Positions 1-6,268 of a DNA stretch of 9,140 bases are shown in pieces. How positions within the stretch are numbered: the stretch's first letter is position 1; each line of letters opens with the position of its first letter. A program made the translations under genes and the position numbers. The DNA comes from Woeseiaceae bacterium (GTDB taxonomy: Bacteria; Pseudomonadota; Gammaproteobacteria; Steroidobacterales; Woeseiaceae). The notes under the pieces are model-generated. The model made no database searches. It saw nothing but the letters and a program-made list of their open reading frames with translations, and had not been told where the DNA came from. The stretch lies in the NCBI GenBank assembly GCA_022615525.1, contig JAKEGN010000251.1, positions 1 to 9,140 on the forward strand, written 5' to 3'.

Positions 1-181
1 CCTCTACCGAAAGCATGTAAGAAACTTTGTTGATCAGCCCTCGTGACTGCGGCGTGTCCAACACCTTGACGCTCTGGCGTATTCTCGACAGCCCCAGGCC
101 GGCAACACAGTCGCGGTGGCTCTTGATCCGCCCGTGGCGACTCTTGGTCAGCGTTACTTTCAACAGTTTTGGCTCCGCCAT
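1..181 (-). CDS. rpmD: 50S ribosomal protein L30, 3' end cut by window edge
   Basis: L30 is a small late-assembling 50S protein that contacts 5S/23S rRNA. Reading leftward from the ATG at 181-179, 60 codons are open up to the window edge with no stop. The protein begins MAEPKLLKVTLTKSRHGR, then has a segment GLGLSRIRQSV and ends in view as ...INKVSYMLSVE. This matches the L30 pattern: a basic N-terminal strand, the GLGLRRI-like helix and a C-terminal strand ending near -VEE. E. coli L30 has 59 residues, so only a few codons should be missing. It lies 42 nt downstream of rpsE, its normal place in the spc operon; rplO and secY would be expected beyond the edge. The Shine-Dalgarno is weak (AAAGAGA about 8 nt before ATG), which suggests coupling to rpsE translation. 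It is not shown as a long frame because it is short and open-ended. Confidence 0.95.
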   Translation of the reverse strand, partial: MAEPKLLKVTLTKSRHGRIKSHRDCVAGLGLSRIRQSVKVLDTPQSRGLINKVSYMLSVE

Positions 182-223
182 CGTCGTATCTCTTTAGTTC
201 GTCCGGTCCGGTTTCCAGCGGAA

Positions 224-730
224 TCAGGCCAGAATTTCCTTGATTTTCTTGCCGCGCTTCGCCGCAATGTGCTTTGGCGAATGAATTTGCTCCAAAGCAC
301 CCATCGTCGCTCGCACGACGTTGATCGGATTACGCGACCCGTAACTCTTTGCCAGCACGTTGCGTACGCCGGCGCATTCGAACACCGCGCGCATTGCACC
401 ACCGGCGATGAGACCGGTACCTTCCGATGCCGGCTGCATGTATACACGCGTCGCACCGTGACGGCCCTGTTTCGCGTATTGCAGCGTGTCGTTATTCAGG
501 TTCACCCTGATCATGTTCTTGCGCGCCGCCTGCATCGCTTTCTGGATCGCGATAGGCACTTCCCGCGCTTTGCCGTAACCGAAGCCGACACGGCCCTTGC
601 CATCGCCAACGACGGTCAATGCCGTAAAGCCGAACTGGCGTCCGCCCTTGACGACTTTGGCTACGCGATTGACGGCGACCAGCTTCTCGAGAAGATCGTC
701 GGCGCTCTGTGATTGTTCATTTCTTGCCAT
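224..730 (-). CDS. rpsE: 30S ribosomal protein S5
   Basis: S5 sits at the mRNA entry side of the 30S and helps decoding accuracy and helicase activity. The 168-residue product is near the E. coli length (167). An N-terminal double-stranded-RNA-binding-like domain includes VNRVAKVVKGGRQFGFTAL (residues 20-38), the loop where spectinomycin-resistance changes arise in E. coli, with no obvious resistance substitution here. The glycine-rich GDGKGRVGFGYGKAREVP follows, and then the C-terminal domain with MQPASEGTGLIAGGAMRAV and SYGSRNPINVVRATM. The start MARNEQ is chosen by homology; the ribosome-binding site is weak (GGGAC 5 nt before ATG). Gaps are 45 nt after rplR and 42 nt before rpmD. A 5-bp hairpin (740-744 with 754-758) lies just before the start; I attach no function to it. 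Confidence 0.98.
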   Translation of the reverse strand: MARNEQSQSADDLLEKLVAVNRVAKVVKGGRQFGFTALTVVGDGKGRVGFGYGKAREVPIAIQKAMQAARKNMIRVNLNNDTLQYAKQGRHGATRVYMQPASEGTGLIAGGAMRAVFECAGVRNVLAKSYGSRNPINVVRATMGALEQIHSPKHIAAKRGKKIKEILA

Positions 731-775
731 GTTATGTCCCGGCAGCGTAACGGTGCCGCCCTGTTTGCCCAGCTG

Positions 776-1135
776 TTAGAACTTCAATCCCGCTTCACGC
801 GCCGCATCGGCAAGCGCTTTCACGCGTCCGTGGTAACGAAAACCGGAGCGATCGAATGCCACGGTATCGATGCCGGCCGCTTTGGCTTTCTCGGCAATGC
901 GCGCACCGACGATAGCCGCCGCCGCGGTGTTGCCCGTGCTCTTGGTGTTCTTGCGCACGTCGGCCTCGAGCGTCGATGCAGCCGCCAGCACAGTGCCGCC
1001 GTCGCCGGCGATGATCTGCGCATAGATGTGCCGCGGTGTGCGGTGCACGCTCAGGCGGGTCGCACCGAGTTCGCGGATCTTCGCCCGGCTTTTGGTCGCG
1101 CGACGCAGTCGATTTTGCTTCTTGTCCAGTTTCAT
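776..1135 (-). CDS. rplR: 50S ribosomal protein L18
   Basis: L18 binds 5S rRNA and, with L5, docks it into the central protuberance of the 50S. The product has 119 residues (E. coli 117). The N-terminus is very basic (MKLDKKQNRLRRATKSRAKIR), followed by the family core LSVHRTPRHIYAQII (about residues 28-42) and the C-terminal signature AFDRSGFRYHGRVKALADAAREAG. It ends in -GLKF, as L18 proteins usually do. Start ATG at 1135 follows a modest GAG-type Shine-Dalgarno (ACGAGAAACGT before ATG). Flanking gaps are 44 nt from rplF and 45 nt to rpsE, normal spc order. Confidence 0.98.
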   Translation of the reverse strand: MKLDKKQNRLRRATKSRAKIRELGATRLSVHRTPRHIYAQIIAGDGGTVLAAASTLEADVRKNTKSTGNTAAAAIVGARIAEKAKAAGIDTVAFDRSGFRYHGRVKALADAAREAGLKF

Positions 1136-1179
1136 ACGTTTCTCGTTCGATTAAGCCCGGCGGCCAACGCCGCCCGCAG

Positions 1180-1713
1180 CTACTTCTTCTTGGCTTCCTT
1201 GATGACCACGTGCTCGTCCGTGTAACGAACACCCTTGCCCTTGTATGGCTCGGGCTTGCGGTAGCGTCGAATCTCCGCTGCCACCTGGCCGACCACTTGC
1301 TTGTCCGCACCGCGAATGACGATCTCGGTCTGGCTCGGCGTTTCCGCCGTGATGCCCTTCGGCAATTCATAAACCAGCGGGTGCGAAAAGCCGAGTGTCA
1401 GGTTCACCTTGTTTCCCTGTGCCTGGGCGCGATAACCGACGCCTACCAGTTCCAGCTTCTTCTCGAAACCCTTGACCACACCCTTGACCATGTTCGCCAG
1501 CAGGGCGCGGGTGGTGCCGGACATCGCGCTCGCAACCTGCGAATGCGAACGCCTCGTCACCAGCACCTGGTTGCCTTCGTGTTTAAGTTCGACTTCCGGA
1601 CTCAGCACCAGGGACAACGAGCCCTTGCTGCCTTTCATCGTCACCGTCGACCCACTCTGGCTGAACTCCACACCCTTGGGGATCTCAACCGGATATTTTG
1701 CAACTCTGGACAT
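1180..1713 (-). CDS. rplF: 50S ribosomal protein L6
   Basis: L6 lies near the factor-binding site of the 50S and binds the sarcin-ricin region of 23S rRNA. The 177-residue product equals the usual length and shows the two tandem L6 folds. The first begins MSRVAKYPVEIPKGV and runs to about residue 82. The second contains LELVGVGYRAQAQGNKVNLTLGFSHP (residues 88-112) and the C-terminal signature RRYRKPEPYKGKGVRY (149-165), ending in a lysine tail (EAKKK). ATG at 1713 is preceded by TAAGGCAGAGATACGAAT, which has purine-rich Shine-Dalgarno candidates. It follows rpsH by 38 nt and precedes rplR by 44 nt. Confidence 0.99.
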   Translation of the reverse strand: MSRVAKYPVEIPKGVEFSQSGSTVTMKGSKGSLSLVLSPEVELKHEGNQVLVTRRSHSQVASAMSGTTRALLANMVKGVVKGFEKKLELVGVGYRAQAQGNKVNLTLGFSHPLVYELPKGITAETPSQTEIVIRGADKQVVGQVAAEIRRYRKPEPYKGKGVRYTDEHVVIKEAKKK

Positions 1714-1751
1714 ATTCGTATCTCTGCCTTAACGCGCTGCTGCCTGGTGCA

Positions 1752-2147
1752 TCAGGAAACGATGCACAGCACTTCGCCGCCGATGCCTTTTTCACGAGCC
1801 TGGCGGTCGCTCATGACACCGGCCGATGTCGAGACGATCGCAATTCCGAGTCCGCCCAGTACTTTCGGCAGGTCGTGCCTGCCGCGATAGATACGCAGGC
1901 CGGGCTTGCTCACCCGCCTGACGTGCTCAATGACGGCCTTGCCTTCGAAGTACTTCAGTTCGATCGTCAGTTCCGTCTTCTCGCCGTCTTTGGCTTCGGA
2001 GACTTCGGTCACATAACCCTCGTCCTTCAGCACGCGGGCAACAGCAAGCTTCGCCGTCGATGAGGGCATGGTGACACTCATCTTGCGTGCCTTCTGCCCG
2101 TTGCGGATACGGGTCAGCATGTCGGAAATCGGGTCGGTCATACTCAT
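1752..2147 (-). CDS. rpsH: 30S ribosomal protein S8
   Basis: S8 is a primary binder of the 16S rRNA central domain (helix 21) and, in E. coli, the translational repressor of the spc operon. The product has 131 residues (E. coli 130). The N-terminal domain starts MSMTDPISDMLTRIRNGQ and includes VTMPSSTAKLAVARVLKDEG. The C-terminal domain has RRVSKPGLRIY, DLPKVLGGLGIAIVSTSAGVM (the conserved RNA-binding STSxGVM loop) and a GGEVLCIVS end close to the usual GGEIICYV. The first ATG (2147) is chosen over the second in-frame ATG (2141) because the family begins MSMxDPI. The upstream AGAGACGACCACT gives a weak Shine-Dalgarno. It lies 26 nt after rpsN. Confidence 0.98.
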   Translation of the reverse strand: MSMTDPISDMLTRIRNGQKARKMSVTMPSSTAKLAVARVLKDEGYVTEVSEAKDGEKTELTIELKYFEGKAVIEHVRRVSKPGLRIYRGRHDLPKVLGGLGIAIVSTSAGVMSDRQAREKGIGGEVLCIVS

Positions 2148-2173
2148 AGTGGTCGTCTCTGTTAAACCGGTGC

Positions 2174-2479
2174 TTACCAGCTGGCCTTGGTCAATCCGGG
2201 AATCTCGCCACTCATCGCGGCTTCACGCAGCTTGTTGCGGGAGAGGCCGAACTTTCGGTAAACGCCGCGCGGCCGGCCGGTAATGGCGCAGCGATTACGC
2301 TGCCGCGACTTGCTGGAATCGCGCGGCATGGCATTCAGCTTCGCCTGCGCCGCCGCCTTCTGCTCATCGGTGGCATTCAGGTCGCGTACCGTCGCTTTCA
2401 GCGCGGCGCGCTTCTTCGCGAATCGCTTCTGCAGCTTTTCGCGCTTCAATTGACGCATCAATACCGACGTCTTGGCCAT
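2174..2479 (-). CDS. rpsN: 30S ribosomal protein S14, zinc-free (C-) type
   Basis: S14 helps assemble the 30S head near the A site. The 101-residue length equals that of E. coli S14. It is the long zinc-independent form: there is a single cysteine (Cys64, in RNRCAITGRPRGVYRKFGLSR) and no CxxC pairs, whereas the 61-residue zinc form has four cysteines. The N-terminus MAKTSVLMRQLKREKLQKRF is strongly basic, and the end GEIPGLTKASW is the family C-terminus. It lies between rplE (58-nt gap, rather AT-rich) and rpsH (26 nt). ATG at 2479 is preceded by AAAGAGTAATCAGAGAA, which contains two weak Shine-Dalgarno candidates. Confidence 0.99.
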   Translation of the reverse strand: MAKTSVLMRQLKREKLQKRFAKKRAALKATVRDLNATDEQKAAAQAKLNAMPRDSSKSRQRNRCAITGRPRGVYRKFGLSRNKLREAAMSGEIPGLTKASW

Positions 2480-2537
2480 TTCTCTGATTACTCTTTAATT
2501 GGTCAAAATCAAAAACCGGGGTGATCTCAAAAAAACC

Positions 2538-3077
2538 TTACTTCTTGAACGGAAAGTTGAACGCCTCGAGCAGCGCCCGGCCTTCCTCGGCATTTCGCGC
2601 CGTCGTGGAGATCGTGATGTCCAAACCGCGGATGGCATCGATCTGGTCAAAGTTGATCTCCGGGAAAATGATCTGTTCCTGCACGCCGAGGCTGTAGTTG
2701 CCCTGCTTGTCGAAAGACTTCGGGTTCAGGCCGCGAAAGTCGCGAATTCGCGGAATCGCGATGTTCACCAGGCGATCCAGGAACTCGTACATGCGAGCGC
2801 GGCGCAATGTCACCTTGCAGCCGATCGGGTAGCCGTCGCGGATCTTGAACCCGGCAACCGACTTACGCGCCAGTGTGCGCACGGCCTTCTGTCCGCTGAT
2901 CTTCTCCATGTCGGCAATGGCGGCGTCCAGCACTTTTTTGTCGGCCACGGCCTCGCCCACGCCCATGTTCAGCGTAATCTTGGTGATGCGCGGTACCTGC
3001 ATCGCGTTCTTCATACCCAGTTTTTTCTGGATCTGGCCGTGCAGTTCTTCGCGGTATTGTTTCTGTAGTCTTGCCAT
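2538..3077 (-). CDS. rplE: 50S ribosomal protein L5
   Basis: L5 binds 5S rRNA with L18 in the central protuberance and contacts the P-site tRNA elbow. From the ATG at 3077 the protein is MARLQKQYREEL... with 179 residues, exactly the E. coli length. Signatures in order are VPRITKITLNMGVGEAVADKK (28-48), SGQKAVRTLARKSVAGFKIRDGYPIGCKVTLR (61-92), PRIRDFRGLNPKSFD (109-123), QEQIIFPEI (133-141) and GLDITISTTA, ending in FPFKK. An in-frame TTG four codons upstream (3089) could extend it to 183 residues, but homology favours the ATG; neither has a good Shine-Dalgarno. The 62-nt gap from rplX holds a REP-like palindrome. In E. coli the S8 repressor site lies at this junction and overlaps the L5 start. 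Confidence 0.98.
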   Translation of the reverse strand: MARLQKQYREELHGQIQKKLGMKNAMQVPRITKITLNMGVGEAVADKKVLDAAIADMEKISGQKAVRTLARKSVAGFKIRDGYPIGCKVTLRRARMYEFLDRLVNIAIPRIRDFRGLNPKSFDKQGNYSLGVQEQIIFPEINFDQIDAIRGLDITISTTARNAEEGRALLEAFNFPFKK

Positions 3078-3114
3078 TGCTTTGCTCAATTCTGTTTGTA
3101 CGGTGTCGTCATCG

Positions 3115-3138
3115 GTCGCCCGCGATGTGGGCTCCTAC
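3115..3138 (-). repeat. REP-like palindrome with GTAG head, copy 1 (rplX-rplE gap)
   Basis: On the minus strand this reads GTAGGAG, then an imperfect hairpin with arms GCCCAC and GCGGGC around an ATC loop, then GAC. The same 24-nt pattern recurs at 8783-8806 with 20 of 24 positions identical, and no other copy was found in the window. A GTAG tetranucleotide followed by a short GC-rich palindrome is the form of REP elements mobilised by REP-associated tyrosine transposases (RAYTs), known in Stenotrophomonas and other gammaproteobacteria. Membership of such a family is inference from form. It starts 2 nt after the rplX stop and lies wholly in the intergenic gap. Confidence 0.7.
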
Positions 3139-3139
3139 A

Positions 3140-3472
3140 CTAGATGTCCACGGTCTCGCCGCTGGACTTGAAAATCCTGACCCTTCGGGTCTTGCCATCC
3201 TTACCCTTCTCGGACATGCGTATGCCGACCCGGTCGCCTTTCTTGGTCTTCGGGTTGAACAGCAGCACGTTCGACACCGAAATCGGCATTTCCTTGTCGA
3301 CGATGCCGCCCTGAACGCCCATGTTCGGGTTCGCCTTCTGGTGCTTCTTCGACACGTTGATGCCTTCGACCAGCAACCTGCCGTCGTCGAATACGTTCAA
3401 AACGGTGCCGCGACGGCCCTTGTCCCTGCCCGTCGTCACGATCACTTCGTCGCCTTTCCTGATCTTGTTCAT
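3140..3472 (-). CDS. rplX: 50S ribosomal protein L24
   Basis: L24 is an assembly initiator that binds the 5' domain of 23S rRNA near the tunnel exit. The product has 110 residues (E. coli 104). An N-terminal KOW-type motif spans roughly residues 4-31 (IRKGDEVIVTTGRDKGRRGTV). It is followed by VEGINVSKKHQKANP and the C-terminal part with KEMPISVSNVLLFNPKTKKGDRVG. The end (SSGETVDI) is slightly longer than in E. coli. Start ATG at 3472 follows a Shine-Dalgarno GGAAAG four nt upstream. It lies 25 nt after rplN. The stop codon TAG is followed almost at once by a REP-like palindrome. Confidence 0.98.
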   Translation of the reverse strand: MNKIRKGDEVIVTTGRDKGRRGTVLNVFDDGRLLVEGINVSKKHQKANPNMGVQGGIVDKEMPISVSNVLLFNPKTKKGDRVGIRMSEKGKDGKTRRVRIFKSSGETVDI

Positions 3473-3497
3473 TTCGCTTTCCGTTCCCGGCGAGGTC

Positions 3498-3866
3498 CTA
3501 AAGGACTTCCGGCGCCAGGGAGATAATCTTCATAAACTGATTCGTTCTGAGCTCGCGCGTGACCGGCCCGAAAATGCGCGTGCCGATCGGCTCAAGCTTG
3601 GCAGTCAGCAGTACTGCTGCATTTCCATCGAAGCGAATAACCGACCCGTCTTTCCGGCGCACACCTTTGCGCGTGCGCACGACAACCGCGTTGTACACCT
3701 CGCCCTTCTTCACCTTGCCGCGCGGTATCGCGTCCTTGATGCTCACCTTGATCACGTCGCCGACACCCGCGTAGCGACGTTTCGATCCGCCGAGCACCTT
3801 GATGCACTGTATGCGTCTTGCGCCCGAGTTATCGGCCGCATCAAGAACTGTCTGCATCTGAATCAT
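3498..3866 (-). CDS. rplN: 50S ribosomal protein L14, first gene of the spc set
   Basis: L14 is a 23S rRNA-binding protein at the subunit interface (bridges B5/B8) and the docking site of the silencing factor RsfS. It has 122 residues, one fewer than E. coli, and is very similar across its length. It begins MIQMQTVLDAADNSGARR, and then has KVLGGSKRRYAGVGDVIKVSIKDAIPRGKVKKGEV (about 24-58), the L14 signature VVVRTRKGVRRKDGSVIRFDGNA, and the C-terminus IGTRIFGPVTREL...FMKIISLAPEVL. It starts the spc operon in E. coli. Here it is 44 nt after rpsQ, and I see no good promoter in that gap, so it is probably co-transcribed. The Shine-Dalgarno is weak (GGA about 8 nt before ATG). Confidence 0.99.
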   Translation of the reverse strand: MIQMQTVLDAADNSGARRIQCIKVLGGSKRRYAGVGDVIKVSIKDAIPRGKVKKGEVYNAVVVRTRKGVRRKDGSVIRFDGNAAVLLTAKLEPIGTRIFGPVTRELRTNQFMKIISLAPEVL

Positions 3867-3898
3867 GGCTGTAATCCGTCAGTCAAAATTATTTGGCG

Positions 3899-3921
3899 AA
3901 AAGCAGCGGCTTACTGCTGCT
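3899..3921 (-). terminator. Weak terminator-like hairpin at rpsQ-rplN junction
   Basis: On the minus strand AGCAGC (3921-3916) pairs with GCTGCT (3907-3902), a perfect 6-bp stem with an 8-nt loop. Three further T residues follow the last stem T. The rpsQ stop codon TAA lies inside the loop, so a ribosome finishing rpsQ would block the hairpin. The stem is short and the U tract is brief, so full termination is unlikely. Partial attenuation at the S10/spc boundary is an inference. Confidence 0.35.
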
Positions 3922-4195
3922 CGGGCGCCCGCTCCAGAATTTCCACTACCTGCCAGGCCTTGTTCTTCGAGATCGGCCGGCACTCGCTGATGGCAACCCG
4001 GTCACCGATGTTGCACTCGTTCTTCTCGTCGTGCGCCATCATCTTGTTGCTGCGCCGAATGTACTTGCCATACTCCCGGTGCTTGACCAGGCGTTCGATC
4101 GATACAGATACGGTTTTGTCCATCTTGTTACTGACGACACGACCGACAAGGGTACGCTTCGATTTCTCGCCGGCGACCTTCATGTCTTCGCTCAT
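3911..4195 (-). CDS. rpsQ: 30S ribosomal protein S17
   Basis: S17 is a primary binder of the 16S rRNA 5' and central domains. The product has 94 residues against 84 in E. coli. Most of the excess is an N-terminal stretch (MSEDMKVAGEKSKR) before the conserved LVGRVVSNKMDKTVSVSIERLVKH. The family signature follows: YGKYIRRSNKMMAHDEKNECNIGDRVAISECRPISKNKAW. The ATG at 4195 overlaps the rpmC stop in an ATGA arrangement and has a strong Shine-Dalgarno (AGGTGAGGA just upstream), which supports the longer start over the internal Met at residue 5. It is the last gene of the S10 set. Confidence 0.98.
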   Translation of the reverse strand: MSEDMKVAGEKSKRTLVGRVVSNKMDKTVSVSIERLVKHREYGKYIRRSNKMMAHDEKNECNIGDRVAISECRPISKNKAWQVVEILERAPEQQ

Positions 4196-4395
4196 TTGTC
4201 CTCACCTTTACGCTCGAGCTCGTTCATCACGGTCTTGAGACGTGCAATGTCCTTTCTTACCCGCGAATACTCGTGCGGGCGATTCAGCTGACCGGTGGCC
4301 TGCTGCATGCGCAGATTGAATTGTTCCCGGCGCAGGCTCAGCAGCTCCGTAGCCAGCTCATCACGCGTTTTGCTTCTCAGCTCACTGGCTTTCAT
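4192..4395 (-). CDS. rpmC: 50S ribosomal protein L29
   Basis: L29 sits at the polypeptide exit tunnel beside L23 and contributes to the docking area for SRP and trigger factor. From the ATG at 4395 it has 67 residues (E. coli 63). It begins MKASELRSKTRDELATELL and contains the L29 signature LRREQFNLRMQQATGQL (about 22-38) and a C-terminal helix RKDIARLKTVMNELERK; the fold is a two-helix hairpin. The start is ambiguous. A GTG directly before (4398) would add one Met and give a GTGA overlap with the rplP stop, but MKA- is the family start, and the ATG gives a one-base TGATG overlap. There is no strong Shine-Dalgarno, so translation is probably coupled to rplP. Confidence 0.97.
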   Translation of the reverse strand: MKASELRSKTRDELATELLSLRREQFNLRMQQATGQLNRPHEYSRVRKDIARLKTVMNELERKGEDK

Positions 4396-4808
4396 CACAT
4401 CACCACTCGTGTCACGAAGGCGGTCGGGAATGGCAGTTTTGCCGCCGCCAGCCGGAATGCTTCGCGCGCAATTTCCTCTGTCACGCCTTCCATTTCATAC
4501 AGCACGCGACCTGGCTGGATCTGGCATACCCAGTACTCGACGTTGCCTTTGCCCTTGCCTTGCCGGACTTCCAGCGGCTTCTTGGTAATCGGCTTGTCCG
4601 GAAACACGCGAATCCAGATCTTGCCGCCGCGCTTGATGTGGCGTGTCATCGCACGACGTGCCGCCTCGAGCTGCCGTGCCGTCAGCCGGCCGCGTTCCGT
4701 TGCTTTCAGCCCGTATTCACCGAATGAAACCGAACTGCCGCGTTGTGCCAGACCGCGGTTCCGTCCCTTGAACTGTTTACGAAACTTTGTACGTTTTGGC
4801 TGTAACAT
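4395..4808 (-). CDS. rplP: 50S ribosomal protein L16
   Basis: L16 organises the A-site tRNA and peptidyl-transferase region of the 50S. It has 137 residues (E. coli 136) and is very conserved: MLQPKRTKFRKQFKGRNRGLA at the start, RGRLTARQLEAARRAMTR (39-56), GKIWIRVFPDKPITKKPLEVRQGKGKGNVEYWV (62-94) and AAAKLPFPTAFVTR at the end. Arg82 corresponds to E. coli Arg81, the residue hydroxylated by the oxygenase RoxA (YcfD). There is a one-residue insertion near residue 23. ATG at 4808 has AGGA-type Shine-Dalgarno sequences in the 15-nt gap after rpsC. The stop overlaps the rpmC start. Confidence 0.99.
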   Translation of the reverse strand: MLQPKRTKFRKQFKGRNRGLAQRGSSVSFGEYGLKATERGRLTARQLEAARRAMTRHIKRGGKIWIRVFPDKPITKKPLEVRQGKGKGNVEYWVCQIQPGRVLYEMEGVTEEIAREAFRLAAAKLPFPTAFVTRVVM

Positions 4809-4823
4809 GTTCCTGCATTCCTG

Positions 4824-5516
4824 TTAGCGTCCGGCCGCAGCCGCAGCTTCCTGTACTTCCGCCGTCGCGAGCTCCTGCTTGTCGAAGACCTCGCCTTTGA
4901 AGATCCAGACCTTCACGCCGATGACACCGTAAGTCGTCCGTGCCTCGGAAAATCCGTAGTCGATGTCCGCACGAAAGGTATGCAGTGGAACGCGGCCTTC
5001 GCGATACCACTCCGACCGTGCGATCTCGGCGCCATTCAGGCGTCCGCCGACCTTCACCTTGATGCCCTCGGCGCCGACACGCATCGTGTTGGTCACGGCA
5101 CGCTTCATCGCGCGCCGGAACATGACGCGGCGCTCAAGCTGCTGTGCGATGCCCTCCGCCACCAGCTGTGCATCCAGCTCGGGCTTCCTGACTTCCGAGA
5201 TATTGATTCGGACGTCCTGGATATTCATGCCGATCATCTTGGCCACATCGGCACGAAGCTTTTCGATATCCTCGCCCTTCTTGCCGATCACGATGCCCGG
5301 CCTCGCCGTGAATATCGTGATGTTGGCTTTCTTGGCCTGACGCTCGATCGTAATGCGGCTGACCGACGCTTCCTTCAGCTTCTCCTTGATGTAGTCCCGA
5401 AGCTTGTGATCCATGAAAATGTATTTCGGGAACATCTTTTTGTCGGCATACCATCTGGAGGACCAGTCCTTGACGATCCCAAGGCGAATACCTGTTGGAT
5501 GTACTTTCTGTCCCAT
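4824..5516 (-). CDS. rpsC: 30S ribosomal protein S3
   Basis: S3 forms part of the mRNA entry tunnel and the ribosomal helicase. It has 230 residues (E. coli 233). The order is: N-terminal MGQKVHPTGIRLGIVKDWSSRW; a type II KH domain whose GxxG loop is GKKG at 78-81 within ARPGIVIGKKGEDIEKL; the linker EVRKPELDAQLVAEGIAQQLERR; and the C-terminal domain with RSEWYREGRVPLHTFRADIDY and TYGVIGVKVWIFKGE. Arg134, Arg135 and Lys138 (FRRAMKRA) align with the E. coli residues implicated in mRNA unwinding. The tail ends EVQEAAAAAGR. An AAAGAGAC Shine-Dalgarno lies in the 11-nt gap after rplV. Confidence 0.99.
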   Translation of the reverse strand: MGQKVHPTGIRLGIVKDWSSRWYADKKMFPKYIFMDHKLRDYIKEKLKEASVSRITIERQAKKANITIFTARPGIVIGKKGEDIEKLRADVAKMIGMNIQDVRINISEVRKPELDAQLVAEGIAQQLERRVMFRRAMKRAVTNTMRVGAEGIKVKVGGRLNGAEIARSEWYREGRVPLHTFRADIDYGFSEARTTYGVIGVKVWIFKGEVFDKQELATAEVQEAAAAAGR

Positions 5517-5527
5517 TATCTGTCTCT

Positions 5528-5860
5528 TTACTCGTCGCCGACGCGAATCGTAATGTGGCTGTTGCGTTTGAGAATACGTGCACCGCGTCCCTTTGCTCTT
5601 GCCATGTAGCGCTTGAACATCGGCGCCGCGGTCACTTCGATATTCGTTACCTTGAGCTCGTCAATGTCCGCGCCGTGGTTGTGCTCGGCATTGGCAATGG
5701 CTGACTCGAGAACTTTCTTCACGATGTGTGCACTCTTCTTTGTCGTGAAAGACAATGTTTTGAGAGCATCGTCGACGTTCTTTCCACGAATTTCGTCGGC
5801 CACCAGCCGGCACTTCTGTGGAGAAACGCGCGCATACCGTAGAATCGCTGCAACTTTCAT
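5528..5860 (-). CDS. rplV: 50S ribosomal protein L22
   Basis: L22 lines the nascent-peptide exit tunnel through a long beta-hairpin. It has 110 residues, equal to E. coli. The globular domain carries RVSPQKCRLVADEIRGKNV (11-29) and KKVLESAIANAEHNHGADID (48-67). The hairpin is about residues 82-103 (FKRYMARAKGRGARILKRNSHI). The E. coli Met82-Lys83-Arg84, whose deletion gives erythromycin resistance, is Phe-Lys-Arg here, so the tip is not deleted. The start ATG at 5860 has a strong Shine-Dalgarno TAAGGAG eight nt upstream, in the 26-nt gap after rpsS. Confidence 0.99.
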   Translation of the reverse strand: MKVAAILRYARVSPQKCRLVADEIRGKNVDDALKTLSFTTKKSAHIVKKVLESAIANAEHNHGADIDELKVTNIEVTAAPMFKRYMARAKGRGARILKRNSHITIRVGDE

Positions 5861-5886
5861 GAGTCCTGCTCCTTACCCGTCCGTTT

Positions 5887-6174
5887 TCACGACTCTTCCG
5901 TTTTCACGGTCTTCCGGTCACCGGAGTGCGCCCGGAACGTCCGCGTTGCCGCGAATTCGCCCAGCTTGTGACCCACCATGTTCTCCGAAATCAGTACCGG
6001 CACGTGCTGGCGTCCGTTATGCACGGCAATCGTCAGCCCGACCATGTCGGGCAGTACCATTGAACGCCGCGACCAGGTCTTGATCGGCCGACGGTCACTC
6101 CTGGCCGCCGCTTCCGACACTTTCTTGGCCAGATGCGTATCGACAAACGGACCTTTTCTAACTGAACGTGGCAC
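5887..6174 (-). CDS. rpsS: 30S ribosomal protein S19, GTG start
   Basis: S19 forms a complex with S13 in the 30S head near the A site. From the GTG at 6174 the protein is MPRSVRKGPFVDTHLAKKV..., 95 residues (E. coli 92), with the signature ISENMVGHKLGEFAATRTF at 62-80. Three candidate start codons lie in a row: TTG at 6180, GTG at 6177 and GTG at 6174. The Shine-Dalgarno AGAGGAG ends directly before the TTG, so only the third codon has a normal spacing (6 nt), and it alone gives the family N-terminus MPRS. The gap from rplB is unusually long for this operon (94 nt). The C-terminal tail (DRKTVKTEES) is charged and slightly extended. Confidence 0.97.
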   Translation of the reverse strand: MPRSVRKGPFVDTHLAKKVSEAAARSDRRPIKTWSRRSMVLPDMVGLTIAVHNGRQHVPVLISENMVGHKLGEFAATRTFRAHSGDRKTVKTEES

Positions 6175-6268
6175 CACCAACTCCTCTGTATTTCGTCCCT
6201 GCGGTCAACATGACTTCTGTGCGTTCAAAGTTCGCTGAAGCCAACCGGAGGGTCTGATGTTGTTCCTG

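Noticed and set aside
740..758. A 5-bp hairpin just upstream of the rpsE start
   Set aside because: A stem this short with a 9-nt loop is expected by chance in GC-rich DNA, and it has no U tract.
2480..2537. Possible promoter in the AT-rich rplE-rpsN gap (TTGATT/TTGACC boxes)
   Set aside because: Sequences at 16-17 nt spacing match the -10 consensus at only two or three of six positions.
3321..4238. A 305-codon plus-strand frame antisense to rplX, rplN and rpsQ
   Set aside because: It lies opposite three certain ribosomal genes, its composition is that of a frame shadow in GC-rich DNA, and it matches no family I recognise.
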